From assembly GCA_003696105.1 (NCBI GenBank), contig RFGE01000328.1, positions 1-42,156 of the forward strand: DNA of 42,156 bases. The letters run 5' to 3'. The notes below the pieces were generated by a model, which saw only the letters and a program-made list of their open reading frames with translations, had not been told where the DNA came from and ran no database searches. The stretch's first letter is position 1. The number at the start of each line of letters is the position of its first letter. The position numbers were made by a program, and so were the translations under genes. The stretch comes from Deltaproteobacteria bacterium (lineage in GTDB: Bacteria; Myxococcota_A; Polyangia; Haliangiales; J016). Below are positions 18,789-27,831 of the stretch, one piece after another.

Positions 18789-20719
18789 CGATCGGCGGGT
18801 GCCGCCGTCCCGCCCGCTGGGCCGCGGTCGCCGCGGGCATCGCGGCCGCGAGTTGTCACGGCGAACGGCCTGCGCCCTCCCCTCGCCCGCTGCCGGCGGT
18901 CGATGCCTTGCCGTCGCGCCATCGCGTCGAGCCCGAGTCGCCGCGGATCGCCAACTACCGGATCGACGCGCGCTACGATGCGGTGGCGCACACGATCGAC
19001 GGCCGCATGGACCTGACGTGGCGCAACGCGGGAGCGTCGCCCGTCGACCGGTTGCCGTTTCACCTGTACATGAACGCCTTCGCAGCGCGCGACACGGTGT
19101 TCATGCGCGAGTCTCACGGCGCGCACCGCGACGCGCGGGCGGACTGGAGTCACCCCGGCTGGATCGAAGTCGACGCGATCGCGATCGACGGCGGAGACGA
19201 CGTGCGCGACCGGGCGGTGTTCCCGGCCGAGGACCGCACGGTCCTCGAGGTGCCACTTGCCGCTGCGATTCCCCCGGGCGGCGCGGTCACGGTCGCGATG
19301 TCGTTCCGAGTGCAACTTCCGCGCGCGGTCGCGCGCACCGGGTTCGAGGGCGACTTCGCCATGGTCGGCCAATGGTTTCCCAAGATCGGCGTCCGCACCG
19401 GCCCGCCGGGCGACGAGCGCTGGCACTGCGAGCCGTTTCACGCCAACAGCGAGTTCTTTGCCGACTTCGGCGTCTACGACGTGTCGCTGCGCGTTCCCGC
19501 CACCCATGTGGTCGCCGCGTCCGGCGTGCTGCTGGACGCGGTCGACCACGGCGACGGCACGCGCACGCTGCGTTACCGGGCCGAGGACGTCCACGACTTC
19601 GCCTGGGCCATCGACCCCTACTTCGAGTTCGTCGAGGGCACGGTGACCACCGAACGCGGTCCGGTGCGCGTGCGCGTCTACCACCGACCCGACCAACGCG
19701 CATTCGCGCAGCGCCACCTGCGCGCCGCGATCGGTGCGATCGACGCATACAGCGCCCTGTTCGTGCCCTACCCGTGGACCACGATGACCGTGGTCGATCC
19801 GCCGCCGGATGCGGCCGACGCCACCGGCGGCATGGAGTATCCGACGCTGGTGACGACCGCAGGCGATGGACCGGCCGCAGACCTCGGTCTCGTCCCCGAA
19901 TTCGTGACGGTCCACGAGGTCGGTCACAACTGGTTCCAAGGCATTCTCGCGAGCAACGAGGTCGACGAGGCGTGGCTCGACGAGGGCGTCAACCAGTACA
20001 CCAACGGGCTCGCGATCGAGCGGATCTACGGCAGCCGCCCGGCGATCGACGCCTTCGGCGTGCGCCTGAACTACCGGCAACTCACGTGGCTGCAGGCCGG
20101 ATGGTTCCCGGCGCCGATCGCACAGCCGAGCTATCGCTACCCGCTGGCGAGCTGGTACGGCGACGCGACCTACGTGCGCACGGCGCTGGCGTTGCAGACC
20201 CTCGAGCGCGTCCTCGGGCGCGACCGCGTCGTCGCGGCTCTCGCCGACTACGCGCGCGAGTGGGCATTCCGCCATCCGACCGGCGACGACCTGTTCGCCG
20301 CGCTGGAGCGCCACGCCGGCCCCGACCACGCCGCGTTCGTCCGCGAATTCGTCGATGCCGCGTTCCGCCGCGGGGGCGCCGCCGACCTGCGCGTGGAGCA
20401 CTTCGCCTGCGAGCGCGACACGTGCGACGTCGTCGTCGCCAACCGCGGCGACGTCGCGGTACCGTGCTCGATCTCGATCGAGTTTGCCGACGGCACGTCG
20501 TCCCGCGTCGACGACTGGGATGGCCGATCGACGCTGGATCTGCACATCGATCGCGGCGACGCAGTCCGGGTCGATGTCGATCCGGACGGACGCGTCGCGC
20601 TCGACCGGTCCGGCCCCGCGCGGTCGAAAACCCGCGGCGCCGACCGCGCGGCCGCACGCGCGGCGGGCGCGCGCGCGCAGTTCTGGACGCAGACCGTGCT
20701 GGGGGTGGTCGGCCTGTGA
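18785..20719 (+). CDS. M1-family zinc metallopeptidase lipoprotein
   Basis: The product is 644 aa. The N terminus has a lipobox-like AASC (C24), suggesting membrane anchoring outside the cytoplasm. An N-terminal beta domain (about 45-270) is followed by the exopeptidase loop GGMEYPT, equivalent to GAMEN of M1 aminopeptidases. The zinc site is HEVGH (H377, E378, H381) with E400 18 residues later, the M1 spacing. A helical domain and a C-terminal beta domain with two Cys follow. It would trim N-terminal residues from peptides. The ATG overlaps the tsaE stop. A GTG of the next gene overlaps its own stop. Confidence 0.88.
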   Translation: MTIGGCRRPARWAAVAAGIAAASCHGERPAPSPRPLPAVDALPSRHRVEPESPRIANYRIDARYDAVAHTIDGRMDLTWRNAGASPVDRLPFHLYMNAFAARDTVFMRESHGAHRDARADWSHPGWIEVDAIAIDGGDDVRDRAVFPAEDRTVLEVPLAAAIPPGGAVTVAMSFRVQLPRAVARTGFEGDFAMVGQWFPKIGVRTGPPGDERWHCEPFHANSEFFADFGVYDVSLRVPATHVVAASGVLLDAVDHGDGTRTLRYRAEDVHDFAWAIDPYFEFVEGTVTTERGPVRVRVYHRPDQRAFAQRHLRAAIGAIDAYSALFVPYPWTTMTVVDPPPDAADATGGMEYPTLVTTAGDGPAADLGLVPEFVTVHEVGHNWFQGILASNEVDEAWLDEGVNQYTNGLAIERIYGSRPAIDAFGVRLNYRQLTWLQAGWFPAPIAQPSYRYPLASWYGDATYVRTALALQTLERVLGRDRVVAALADYAREWAFRHPTGDDLFAALERHAGPDHAAFVREFVDAAFRRGGAADLRVEHFACERDTCDVVVANRGDVAVPCSISIEFADGTSSRVDDWDGRSTLDLHIDRGDAVRVDVDPDGRVALDRSGPARSKTRGADRAAARAAGARAQFWTQTVLGVVGL

Positions 20720-21567
20720 GACAGCTCGCCGCGTTGATCGCCGGCGGCGCGCGCGACGTCGCGCGCATCTGGCGCGTCGTCGCGGCGCTGTACGCCGTGC
20801 AGGTCGCCGCCGCCTGCGCGATCGGGTTCGCGACAGCGATGGTCGTCGCCCACACGGCTGGCGTGTACCCGGCGGTCGCCGCCGCGGCCCGCGGCGACGC
20901 CTATGCCGCGCTGCAGGTCGCGCGTACCGTCGGCCCGGCGCTCGCCGGCGTGGTGTGGGCGGCCGTCGGCGTCGCCGCGCTGTATCTGGCCGCTTCCTGG
21001 TTCGCGATCGGCGGGCTGATCTGCGCGCTGGCCGGTCGCGACGCCGCCGGCGCCGCGGCGCGGTTCGGCACCGGCGGCGCGCGTGCGTTCGGCCCCCTCG
21101 CGCGCCTGTGGCTGTGGTCGCTCGTACCGTACGCGGTGGCGGCGGCCGCGATCGCGGCCGGTGCGATCCCGCCGCTGGTCGAGCCGTCCGCGCAGCCGCT
21201 GGCGGCGATCGTGTTGCGCGCCGCGCTCCGCGCGCTGCCCGGCGCGGCCGCGTGGCTCATCGTGCGCGCCGCGGCCGATGCCGCGCGCGTTCGCCTGGCG
21301 CTCGCACCGACGACCGCGGCGTGGCGCGCGCTGGCCGGAGGGTTCGCCGCGGTGATCCGCCGCCCCGTCGCGATCGCGCATCTATTGTTGATGCAACTGG
21401 TCGGCGCGGCTGCGCTGGTCGCCTACATCGCGGCCACCGGCGGCACGTCCTGGACGGCTGCCGGCGGTGCAATCGCGCTCTTCGCGGCGCGCCAGGCGGT
21501 GAGCGCGCTGAGGTTCGCCGCGCGCGCGACCACGCTCGCCGGCCAACTGCGGCTCTTCGGTCATTGA
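20716..21567 (+). CDS. Polytopic inner-membrane protein, unknown function
   Basis: The product is 283 aa from a GTG overlapping the peptidase stop (GTGA). It is Ala/Val/Leu-rich with about six hydrophobic segments (near residues 20-44, 73-106, 129-152, 161-185, 219-240 and 247-263) and Arg-rich loops, which suggests an integral membrane protein. No catalytic or transport motif is recognised. Tight coupling to the M1 peptidase gene suggests joint expression; a direct partnership is only inferred. Confidence 0.7.
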   Translation: MRQLAALIAGGARDVARIWRVVAALYAVQVAAACAIGFATAMVVAHTAGVYPAVAAAARGDAYAALQVARTVGPALAGVVWAAVGVAALYLAASWFAIGGLICALAGRDAAGAAARFGTGGARAFGPLARLWLWSLVPYAVAAAAIAAGAIPPLVEPSAQPLAAIVLRAALRALPGAAAWLIVRAAADAARVRLALAPTTAAWRALAGGFAAVIRRPVAIAHLLLMQLVGAAALVAYIAATGGTSWTAAGGAIALFAARQAVSALRFAARATTLAGQLRLFGH

Positions 21568-21631
21568 TCGCGGCGCCCGGCAAACTCCGGCACCCTGTGC
21601 GGCCGGCTACATCGCGGTGCGGCGGGTGATC

Positions 21632-21637
21632 CATAAT
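21632..21637 (+). promoter_or_regulatory. -10 element of the outer-membrane protein gene
   Basis: CATAAT is followed by six bases and the ATG at 21644, the same geometry as at the acyl-CoA mutase gene. No SD is present, so a leaderless mRNA is likely. Confidence 0.45.
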
Positions 21638-21643
21638 GGCATC

Positions 21644-22525
21644 ATGATCAGCACGCCTGGTTCGATCGCACGGATTGCGCTCCTCGCGGCCGCGGTGACC
21701 GTGTCGGCCGCGTCCACGACCGTCAAACAGCAGCGCGCCGCGCTCGTTCCGCACCAGCAGCCGGTACAGCGCTCCGGCCAGCCGATTGGCGACAACCGCG
21801 CCGAAGTTGCGCTCGGCACGTCCACCCTGTCGGTGCTCACCAAACCCGAGATCGCCGAAGGAGCCAATGCCGGCCTTTACATCCCGCGGGTTCACGCGAG
21901 CGGCGCGGTCCGGTTCCGCGCGACACCGCGCTTCGACATCGGCCTGTTATGGGACCACGGGCTCAAGGCCGGCGCCCTGTCGATTCAGGACGGCCAGCCG
22001 CCGCTCGACGAGATCGACGGCGACGTCTACGGTGGCGGCTTGACCATGCAGTACGCGGCCGACGTCGGGGTGTCGAACTTCTCGCTCGGCCTCGGTTTCG
22101 ACTTGCTGTTCTACTCGGTTCCTTACGTCGAATACTCGACCTATCTGGACGTCGACGGCCGGCCGGTGTTCACCGACATCGACCACGAGCGCGACACCGT
22201 GCCGGTGTTTGCTTTCGGCGTGGTCCCGAGTTGGAAGTTGAGCCCCCGCCTCACCGTGTTCGGCGGCGTCACCGCCCGCAACCACCCCACCATCAAACGG
22301 CTCGAAAACGAAAACGTGCTCGACGAGAGCAGCGACGACGTGGAGGGCGGGCCGCTCAACTTCGTCGCCAACGCCGGCGTCGAGTTCACATTCGGCAACG
22401 GGCTTCGCGCGATGCTTCACATGTTCCAGCCGATGAACGCCGACCCGGTCCGGTACGGCCCGACGTTCGGCGCCGCGGTGGCGATCCCGCTCGCGCGCGA
22501 TTCGAAGCCGGCGGCCGCTCGTTAG
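21644..22525 (+). CDS. Outer-membrane beta-barrel protein, unknown function
   Basis: The product is 293 aa. A signal peptide (about 1-24, ARIALLAAAVTVSAAS) is followed by alternating hydrophobic and polar strands such as GAVRFRATPRFDIGLLW, SNFSLGLGFDLLFYS, PRLTVFGGVTARNH, NFVANAGVEFTFGNGLRAMLHMF and GPTFGAAVAIPLA, typical of a small barrel. A GTG at 21617 in frame is rejected because the -10 element lies downstream of it. The substrate or role is not recognisable. The gene converges on the AGPS-like gene, with a hairpin around its stop codon. Confidence 0.65.
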   Translation: MISTPGSIARIALLAAAVTVSAASTTVKQQRAALVPHQQPVQRSGQPIGDNRAEVALGTSTLSVLTKPEIAEGANAGLYIPRVHASGAVRFRATPRFDIGLLWDHGLKAGALSIQDGQPPLDEIDGDVYGGGLTMQYAADVGVSNFSLGLGFDLLFYSVPYVEYSTYLDVDGRPVFTDIDHERDTVPVFAFGVVPSWKLSPRLTVFGGVTARNHPTIKRLENENVLDESSDDVEGGPLNFVANAGVEFTFGNGLRAMLHMFQPMNADPVRYGPTFGAAVAIPLARDSKPAAAR

Positions 22526-22543
22526 TCGACCTGGAGCGGCCGC
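22511..22543. terminator. GC hairpin over the end of the outer-membrane protein gene
   Basis: GCGGCCGCTC (22511-22520) and GAGCGGCCGC (22534-22543) form a perfect 10-bp stem with the TAG stop in the loop. No T-tract follows on either strand, so it may be a weak terminator or an mRNA 3'-end protector. Confidence 0.4.
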
Positions 22544-22577
22544 ATCGCACGGCGTCCTCCGAACCGAACCGGTCGTT

Positions 22578-24197
22578 TCATTCCGCCTGCGGATCGACCA
22601 ATACGCCCGGGTTGAGCACGCCCGCCGGATCGACCGCTCGCTTGGCGGCACGCAGCGCCAGCCCGAACGGCTCGGGGCGCTCGCGGTCGTACCACGGGCG
22701 GTGCAGCCGGCCGACCGCGTGGTGGTGCGTGATGGTACCGCCGTGCCGCAGGACGGCCTCGGCGGCCGCCGCGCGCAGGTCCCACCACTGATCCGCCTCG
22801 GCGCCCGCGCGCCCGGGCGCGACGAACGTGAAATACGGCGCGGCGCCGTCCGGGTAGACGTGCGTGATGCGGCACGTCACGACGCCGCCGCCGCACACAC
22901 GGTGCAGCGCATCGCGCAGTTCTTTGATCACACCGTCGCACAGCGCGTCGAACCGGTCCCACGTACACGCCGTCTCGAACGTGTCCCCGATGAGTCCGAC
23001 GCTCACGAGCACGTTGATGAGATAGGGCATGTCGACGAACGCGCGTCGCCACGCGGCCCCCGCCGATGCGTCCACGCGGTCGCCGCCGGCGGCCGACACC
23101 GGACCGTCCTCGCACCGCCCGCCAGCCGACCGCCCCAGTTCGAGCGCTCGCGCCATCGCGTCGTCCACCGGATGGTCAGCCGACTCGAACGCGAGCAACA
23201 GCAACGCCCGGCCGCCGGTCGGGATCCGGTTGAGCGCCGCCTCCCGCCCGTCGAGCACCCGGCAGTTGGCCGGAAATAGCTCAGCCTGCGTGATCGCGCG
23301 CGCGGCGGCTGCGGCATCGGCGAACCGCTCGAACGTCACCGTGGCCTTCGACCGCCACCGCGGGCGCGGTCGCACGCGCACCCATGCTTCGGTGATCACG
23401 CCAAGCGTCCCCTCGGACCCGAGCGCCAACCGATCCGGGTTGGGGCCGGCGCCCGACGCCGGCAGCCGCCGACTGTGCCACGTGCCGCGCGGCGTGATCA
23501 TGCGCACCGACTCGACCAGGTCGTCGATGTGCGTGTGCTGCGTCGCGAAGTGGCCTCCCGCGCGAGTCGCGATCCACCCGCCGAGCGTAGACAGCTCGAA
23601 CGACTGCGGAAAGAAGCGCAGCGTCATTCCGCGCTCGGCGAGTTGGCGCTCGAGTACCGGTCCGCTGGCGCCCGCCTGAATGCGGGCGGCGCGCGATGCC
23701 GCGTCGACCTCCAGCACGCGATCGAGCCGGCCGACGTCGAGCGACACCGCGGCCGCGTAGCCGTCGCCTACCGCCGCCTCGATCCCGCCGACGACGCTCG
23801 TCCCGCCGCCGTACGGGATGACTGCGACGCGCGCGTCAGCGGCCCAATCGAGCACCGCAGCGATGTCGGCTTCGTCGCGCGGCGTCACGACCCAGTCCGG
23901 CGCGGCGCGGAAGTCGCGGTGAAACCCCCGCCACACGTCGCGATAGTTGCGCCCGTAACAGTGGCACGCGCGATCGTATGGGCGAGCGCTGAACCGATCC
24001 GCCAACGCGGCAGGCGGAGCGACCCGCGGCGGCGCGAGTTCGACCTCATCGAGAGCCGGCGGCTCTTGCATGCGCAGGTCCGCGCCGCCGATGAACGCTG
24101 CGGCCAGCTGCCCGATCGACCGCCGCGTTGCCTCATCCGGGAATCGCTCCTCCCATCCCCACCCCCAGAAGTTCTTGCGGACGCGCTCGGTCGCCAT
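22578..24197 (-). CDS. FAD-linked oxidase, alkylglycerone-phosphate synthase-like
   Basis: The product is 539 aa. GAGGAGA lies before the ATG. It starts with FWGWGWEERFPD, like the WxGWG(Y)xD region of AGPS enzymes. The FAD-binding PCMH/VAO domain contains PYGGGTSVVGG, FPQSFELSTLGGWIATRAGG and LGSEGTLGVIT. The C-terminal part has CRITHVYPDG and the HHH triplet (491-493) that is catalytic in AGPS, then DPAGVLNPGV. AGPS swaps the acyl chain of acyl-DHAP for a fatty alcohol and so makes ether lipids, which myxobacteria contain. Alternatives are D-lactate or glycolate dehydrogenases of the same superfamily, but these lack the N-terminal motif. Confidence 0.8.
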   Translation of the reverse strand: MATERVRKNFWGWGWEERFPDEATRRSIGQLAAAFIGGADLRMQEPPALDEVELAPPRVAPPAALADRFSARPYDRACHCYGRNYRDVWRGFHRDFRAAPDWVVTPRDEADIAAVLDWAADARVAVIPYGGGTSVVGGIEAAVGDGYAAAVSLDVGRLDRVLEVDAASRAARIQAGASGPVLERQLAERGMTLRFFPQSFELSTLGGWIATRAGGHFATQHTHIDDLVESVRMITPRGTWHSRRLPASGAGPNPDRLALGSEGTLGVITEAWVRVRPRPRWRSKATVTFERFADAAAAARAITQAELFPANCRVLDGREAALNRIPTGGRALLLLAFESADHPVDDAMARALELGRSAGGRCEDGPVSAAGGDRVDASAGAAWRRAFVDMPYLINVLVSVGLIGDTFETACTWDRFDALCDGVIKELRDALHRVCGGGVVTCRITHVYPDGAAPYFTFVAPGRAGAEADQWWDLRAAAAEAVLRHGGTITHHHAVGRLHRPWYDRERPEPFGLALRAAKRAVDPAGVLNPGVLVDPQAE

Positions 24198-24553
24198 CGT
24201 CTGTCTCCTCGTTGCGCGGCGGCCGCCCGGTGCGGCCGCGGTCAGCGTACCGCAGGCCACTTGCGGTTGAGCCCGGCGCGATGCCGGTCGCGAACGGGCG
24301 CTACCAGGCGCTTCGCCCCCACCGGATCGCGCTCGCGCGTGGCGCGCGGCAACGGATGCGCGGCGAACGGCGGTGCGACGCCGTTGTCGACCCGATAGAG
24401 CGCGCCGGACGGCTTCGAGTCGCGGGTGTCGCCGTGCGCCTTCCGCGAGCCGCGGACACCGATCGCTCATTTGCGCGCCGACACGACGAGTGCGGCGTGC
24501 CGGCACGCCGGCGTTCCGTCGGCGCGTATGCCCGCGCGCTCCGCGCGTCGCCG
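24198..24553. other. Non-coding gap between AGPS-like and TPR genes
   Basis: This gap has 356 bases between two minus-strand genes. Apart from the ribosome-binding site of the AGPS-like gene near its left edge, I see no conserved protein, repeat or RNA structure. Open frames here are shadows with no family resemblance. Confidence 0.5.
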
Positions 24554-25495
24554 TCACCGGCGGCGCAACGCGGTATGCAGCGCGCGTCGTGCGAGGTCGT
24601 GATCGGGCTGAATCGCGAGCACCTCGCGCAGCAGTGGGATGGCGCGGTCGGCGAGGCCGACCTTGGCATACGCAATCGCCTCGGCGAACAACGCGGCCGC
24701 CTGCCGTGCGGACGGATCCGGCGGTCGCCGCTCGGTGCCGCGCGCGAGCGGCCGCGCGGCGCGGGGCGCGACGCGCAAAGGCGCGACCTCGACGCCCGCC
24801 GCCCGCGGCGCCGGGCCGTTCGCGCCCGCCTCTCGTTGCGCCGAGGCGACAGGCGCCGCCCGGCGCGCCCGGGCGAGCGCAGCGCGCAGGTCGGGGTGGT
24901 CCTGCGACTCCGCCGCCAGCGGTTCGAGCACGTGCAGCGCGCGCTTTGGCTGGCCCGCGCGCAGATAGAGGTCGGCGAGCGCGACCGCGTGCTCGATCGC
25001 TTCGGCCATTCGGCCGGCGCCGGCGCACGCGGCGATGAGCCGCTCGCGCACGCGCGGCTCGTTCGGCGCGATCGCGGCGACGCGGCGCAGCGCGACGACC
25101 GCATCGCGCGGGCGACCACGTGCACACAGCGCATCCGCTGCCCGCACCAGGTGGCGCGCCGCGTCGGCGTGGTGGCCCAGTTCGGCGTGGACGTCGGCGA
25201 CTTCGATCCGCGCATCCGGATCGTCGGGCGCGATGCGGACCGCCTGCTCGAGGGCGGCGACGGCGCGCGCCGCGAACCCGCGGGCGCGAAACAGCGCGGC
25301 CGCCCGCCGATAGGCTACCGCCGCGTCCGCCGACCGGTTCGAGCGCCGGTACAGGTCGGCCAGCTTGATCCAGGTCGACGCATCGTTGGGATCCCGCTCG
25401 ACGACCGAACGGTATAGCGCGATCGCGGCGCGCAACTGGCCTCGCGCCGCGCGTGCGCCGGCAGCCGCGAGTATCTTGGTGCGGTCGAACGCCAT
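24554..25495 (-). CDS. TPR-repeat protein, copy 1 of a tandem pair
   Basis: The product is 313 aa, soluble, with no signal peptide. It begins MAFDRTKILAAAGARAARGQLRAAIALY and has about five tetratricopeptide-like repeats over residues 5-200 (for example AAIALYRSVVERDPNDASTWIKLADLYRR). A low-complexity Ala/Pro/Arg linker follows (about 205-255), then one more TPR at the C terminus (AEAIAYAKVGLADRAIPLLREVLAIQPDHDLARRAL). TPRs bind partner proteins. The next gene upstream is a clear paralog with the same layout. CATAGT lies 10 nt before the ATG, and no SD is seen. The partner is unknown. Confidence 0.8.
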   Translation of the reverse strand: MAFDRTKILAAAGARAARGQLRAAIALYRSVVERDPNDASTWIKLADLYRRSNRSADAAVAYRRAAALFRARGFAARAVAALEQAVRIAPDDPDARIEVADVHAELGHHADAARHLVRAADALCARGRPRDAVVALRRVAAIAPNEPRVRERLIAACAGAGRMAEAIEHAVALADLYLRAGQPKRALHVLEPLAAESQDHPDLRAALARARRAAPVASAQREAGANGPAPRAAGVEVAPLRVAPRAARPLARGTERRPPDPSARQAAALFAEAIAYAKVGLADRAIPLLREVLAIQPDHDLARRALHTALRRR

Positions 25496-25705
25496 GGCAG
25501 GTTCCACTATGCGCCATCGCCGCCGAAACTGCGATGCCGATTTAGTTGCAGAAGCATCTGCGCATTCAGCGACATCGGCCCTGCGACCGCGACATGTCCA
25601 TACACGGGGCGGCGCACAACATCGCAACCTGGCGCGTGTACGAAAAAATGCGCCGCGGTCGCCGCGTAAGCTCGGTTGCCTCCGCTCGCGTGTGAGTGCG
25701 TCGCG

Positions 25706-25752
25706 AAAAAATTGTTCGGCGGCAGTGCGGCGCGTAGGCCGGCATACGCGCC
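25706..25752 (-). terminator. Probable terminator of the upstream TPR gene
   Basis: On the minus strand GGCGCGTA (25752-25745) and TACGCGCC (25736-25729) form a perfect 8-bp stem with an 8-nt loop. A run of six T (25711-25706) follows 17 nt later. The distance is longer than in standard intrinsic terminators. The rest of the 266-bp gap 25496-25761 holds only the CATAGT element of TPR copy 1. Confidence 0.4.
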
Positions 25753-25761
25753 GGCGGCCGC

Positions 25762-26673
25762 CTATCCGCCGTCGAGGTGCTCCAGCGCCGCTCGCGCCTC
25801 GGCGTGGTCCGGTCGGTCTGCCAGGATCGCGCGCAGCATGCGGGCCGCGCCGCCGCGATCGCCGGCGCGCAAGCGCGCCATCGCCTGTGCGAACATCGCA
25901 GCGGTGCGCGTGTCGACGGACGGCGGTGCACCGCGCGGTTCGGTCCCGCGCGCCAACGCTCCCGTTCCCCCATCGCCGCCGGAGAGGCGCGCGCGCTCGG
26001 CGCGCACCATCGCCACCTTGTCGGCGCGCCCGGCGGCGGCGAACGCCTGCGCGAGCTTGTCGAGCACGTCGACCCGGGTCGGCTCCGCCTCGTACGCGGG
26101 GCGCAGCACGTGGACCGCACGCAGTGCGTCCCCGACGCGCATGTACCAGTCGGCGGCGGCGAGTCGATGAGCGCGCGCCGCGTCGCGGTCTCCCGCAGCC
26201 GCCGCCAGTTCGGCGGCCCGGCGCAACAAGCCGACATCGACCGGCTCGATCGCGGCGGCCCCTCCGACCGCGCGCGCCGCACCCGCCGCGTCGCCGCGCA
26301 CCTCGAACCGCTCCGCGGCGCGCACGAACGCATCGCGCGCGTCCGCCGTGTGGCCCAGGCGCAGGTGCAGTTCCGCGACGGCCGCGTGCGTGTCGGGATC
26401 GCCGTCGTCGATTCGGAGCGCCTGGCGGTAGGCTGCAAGCGCCCGCGCGGCGAAGCCGAGCCCCGCGTAGGCGCGACCCGCGCGCCGGTATGCGCCCGCG
26501 GCGGCGTCCGCGTCGCCGGAGCGGCGATACAGGTCACCGAGCGCAAGCCAGCCGCGGGCGTCGTCGGGCGCCGACGCGACCGCTCGCTCGTACAGATCGG
26601 TGGCGCGGCGGAGCCGGCCACGGCGGGCCTCGGCGCGGGCTTTGTCGATGAGCTTCGTGCGGTCGTCGGGCAT
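25762..26673 (-). CDS. TPR-repeat protein, copy 2 of a tandem pair
   Basis: The product is 303 aa, starting MPDDRTKLIDKARAEARRGRLRRATDLYERAV, parallel to MAFDRTKIL in the neighbouring copy. Shared blocks include DLYRRS, GFAARA, the QALRIDDGDPD-type repeat joint, an LGH-DA-VRAA repeat, an ALARGTEPR linker and a last TPR (AMARLRAGDRGGAARMLRAILADRPDHAEARAALEHL). The start at 26673 is preferred over an ATG at 26760, because a TAGAAT hexamer on the minus strand (26744-26739) would place transcription initiation downstream of that ATG. It is cytoplasmic and of unknown function. Confidence 0.8.
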   Translation of the reverse strand: MPDDRTKLIDKARAEARRGRLRRATDLYERAVASAPDDARGWLALGDLYRRSGDADAAAGAYRRAGRAYAGLGFAARALAAYRQALRIDDGDPDTHAAVAELHLRLGHTADARDAFVRAAERFEVRGDAAGAARAVGGAAAIEPVDVGLLRRAAELAAAAGDRDAARAHRLAAADWYMRVGDALRAVHVLRPAYEAEPTRVDVLDKLAQAFAAAGRADKVAMVRAERARLSGGDGGTGALARGTEPRGAPPSVDTRTAAMFAQAMARLRAGDRGGAARMLRAILADRPDHAEARAALEHLDGG

Positions 26674-26892
26674 CGGGTCGGGGGAGCGTCCAGGAACGAC
26701 AGCCGGTCGCAACGCCTGCCCCTGGAGCTGCGATGGCGATTCTAGCCAACCGCGAGGCACGGCGCGACGGATTTCGGCGCACCGCCCACTCGCGAGGGCA
26801 ACGATGGGTTACTCGAACGCGGTGTATCGCATCCGGCCGCGCAACGCGGCCGCCACCGATCGTGGCCGCGGTCACGCTGCCGCGGCCGCGGA

Positions 26893-27831
26893 TTACAGGC
26901 GGATGTGGTCGCAGCGCATCAGCGCCTGGAACGCCGCGAACCGCTCCTCGATCATTTCGGCGGTGAGGTTGCGCAGCCCGTCGAGCGAAAACTGCTCGAC
27001 GCAGTACGACGCCATCACGCTGCCGGCGATCATCGCACCCCGCACGGCGTCGTCGTCGGTCGCGCCGGCGTAGGCCAGATAGCCCATGAACCCGCCCGCG
27101 AACGAATCCCCCGCGCCGGTCGGATCGCGGACCTCTTCGATCGGCAGCGCCGGAACCGCGAACGTACCGTCTTCGTGAAACAGGTAGGCCCCTGCGTCGC
27201 CCCGCTTGATCACGACGGCGCGCGGCCCCATCGCGCGGATCGCGTTGGCCGCGAGTGCGAGGTTGTGCGCCCCGGACAGCTGTCGCGCCTCCTCGTCGTT
27301 GATGAGCAGGACGTCGACCTTGCCGAGCGTGCGGCGCAGCGCGTCGGCGTGGTGCTCGATCCACAAGTTCATCGTGTCAGCGGCGATCAGGCGCGGCGCA
27401 GCCACCTGCTCGGCGACGCTCGCCTGCAGCGACGGCTCGATGTTGCCGAGAAACAAAAACTCGGCATCCCGGTGCACGTCGGCGAGTCGCGGCCGGAAGT
27501 CGGCGAACACGCCCAACTTGGTGTCGAGCGTGGTGCGCGATGTGAGATCGTCCGAGTACTTGCCGTACCAGTGAAAGCTGTCGCCGCCCTCGCGCTGCAA
27601 GCCTGTCAAGTCGATGCCGCGCGACGCCAGGAACTCGACGTGCTCTTCGGGGAAATCGTCGCCGATGACCGCGACGAGCGCCACGCGATCGGTAAAGTAC
27701 GATGCCGCCGTGGCGAAGAACGACGCCGACCCCCCCAGGATGTCGCGCTGCAAGCCGAACGGCCCGTCGATGTCGTCGAGCGCGACCGAGCCGACGGCGA
27801 GCACCGACCGGTTTTGGCTGCGGCCGTTCAT
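26893..27831 (-). CDS. PfkB-family carbohydrate/nucleoside kinase
   Basis: The product is 312 aa. The start VLAVGSVALDDI and GGSASFFATAASYF fit the substrate-binding lid region of ribokinase-like kinases. DPTGAGDSFAGGFMGYLA is the PfkB signature 2, with the catalytic Asp in GAGD. VLLINDEEARQL and AVVIKRGDAGAYLF are further family segments. The ATG overlaps the stop of the MTA phosphorylase gene (ATGA), so the two are coupled. The substrate may be a nucleoside or pentose produced during purine or methylthioadenosine salvage; this is inference from the neighbour. The 219-bp gap to the TPR gene shows no further gene. Confidence 0.85.
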   Translation of the reverse strand: MNGRSQNRSVLAVGSVALDDIDGPFGLQRDILGGSASFFATAASYFTDRVALVAVIGDDFPEEHVEFLASRGIDLTGLQREGGDSFHWYGKYSDDLTSRTTLDTKLGVFADFRPRLADVHRDAEFLFLGNIEPSLQASVAEQVAAPRLIAADTMNLWIEHHADALRRTLGKVDVLLINDEEARQLSGAHNLALAANAIRAMGPRAVVIKRGDAGAYLFHEDGTFAVPALPIEEVRDPTGAGDSFAGGFMGYLAYAGATDDDAVRGAMIAGSVMASYCVEQFSLDGLRNLTAEMIEERFAAFQALMRCDHIRL

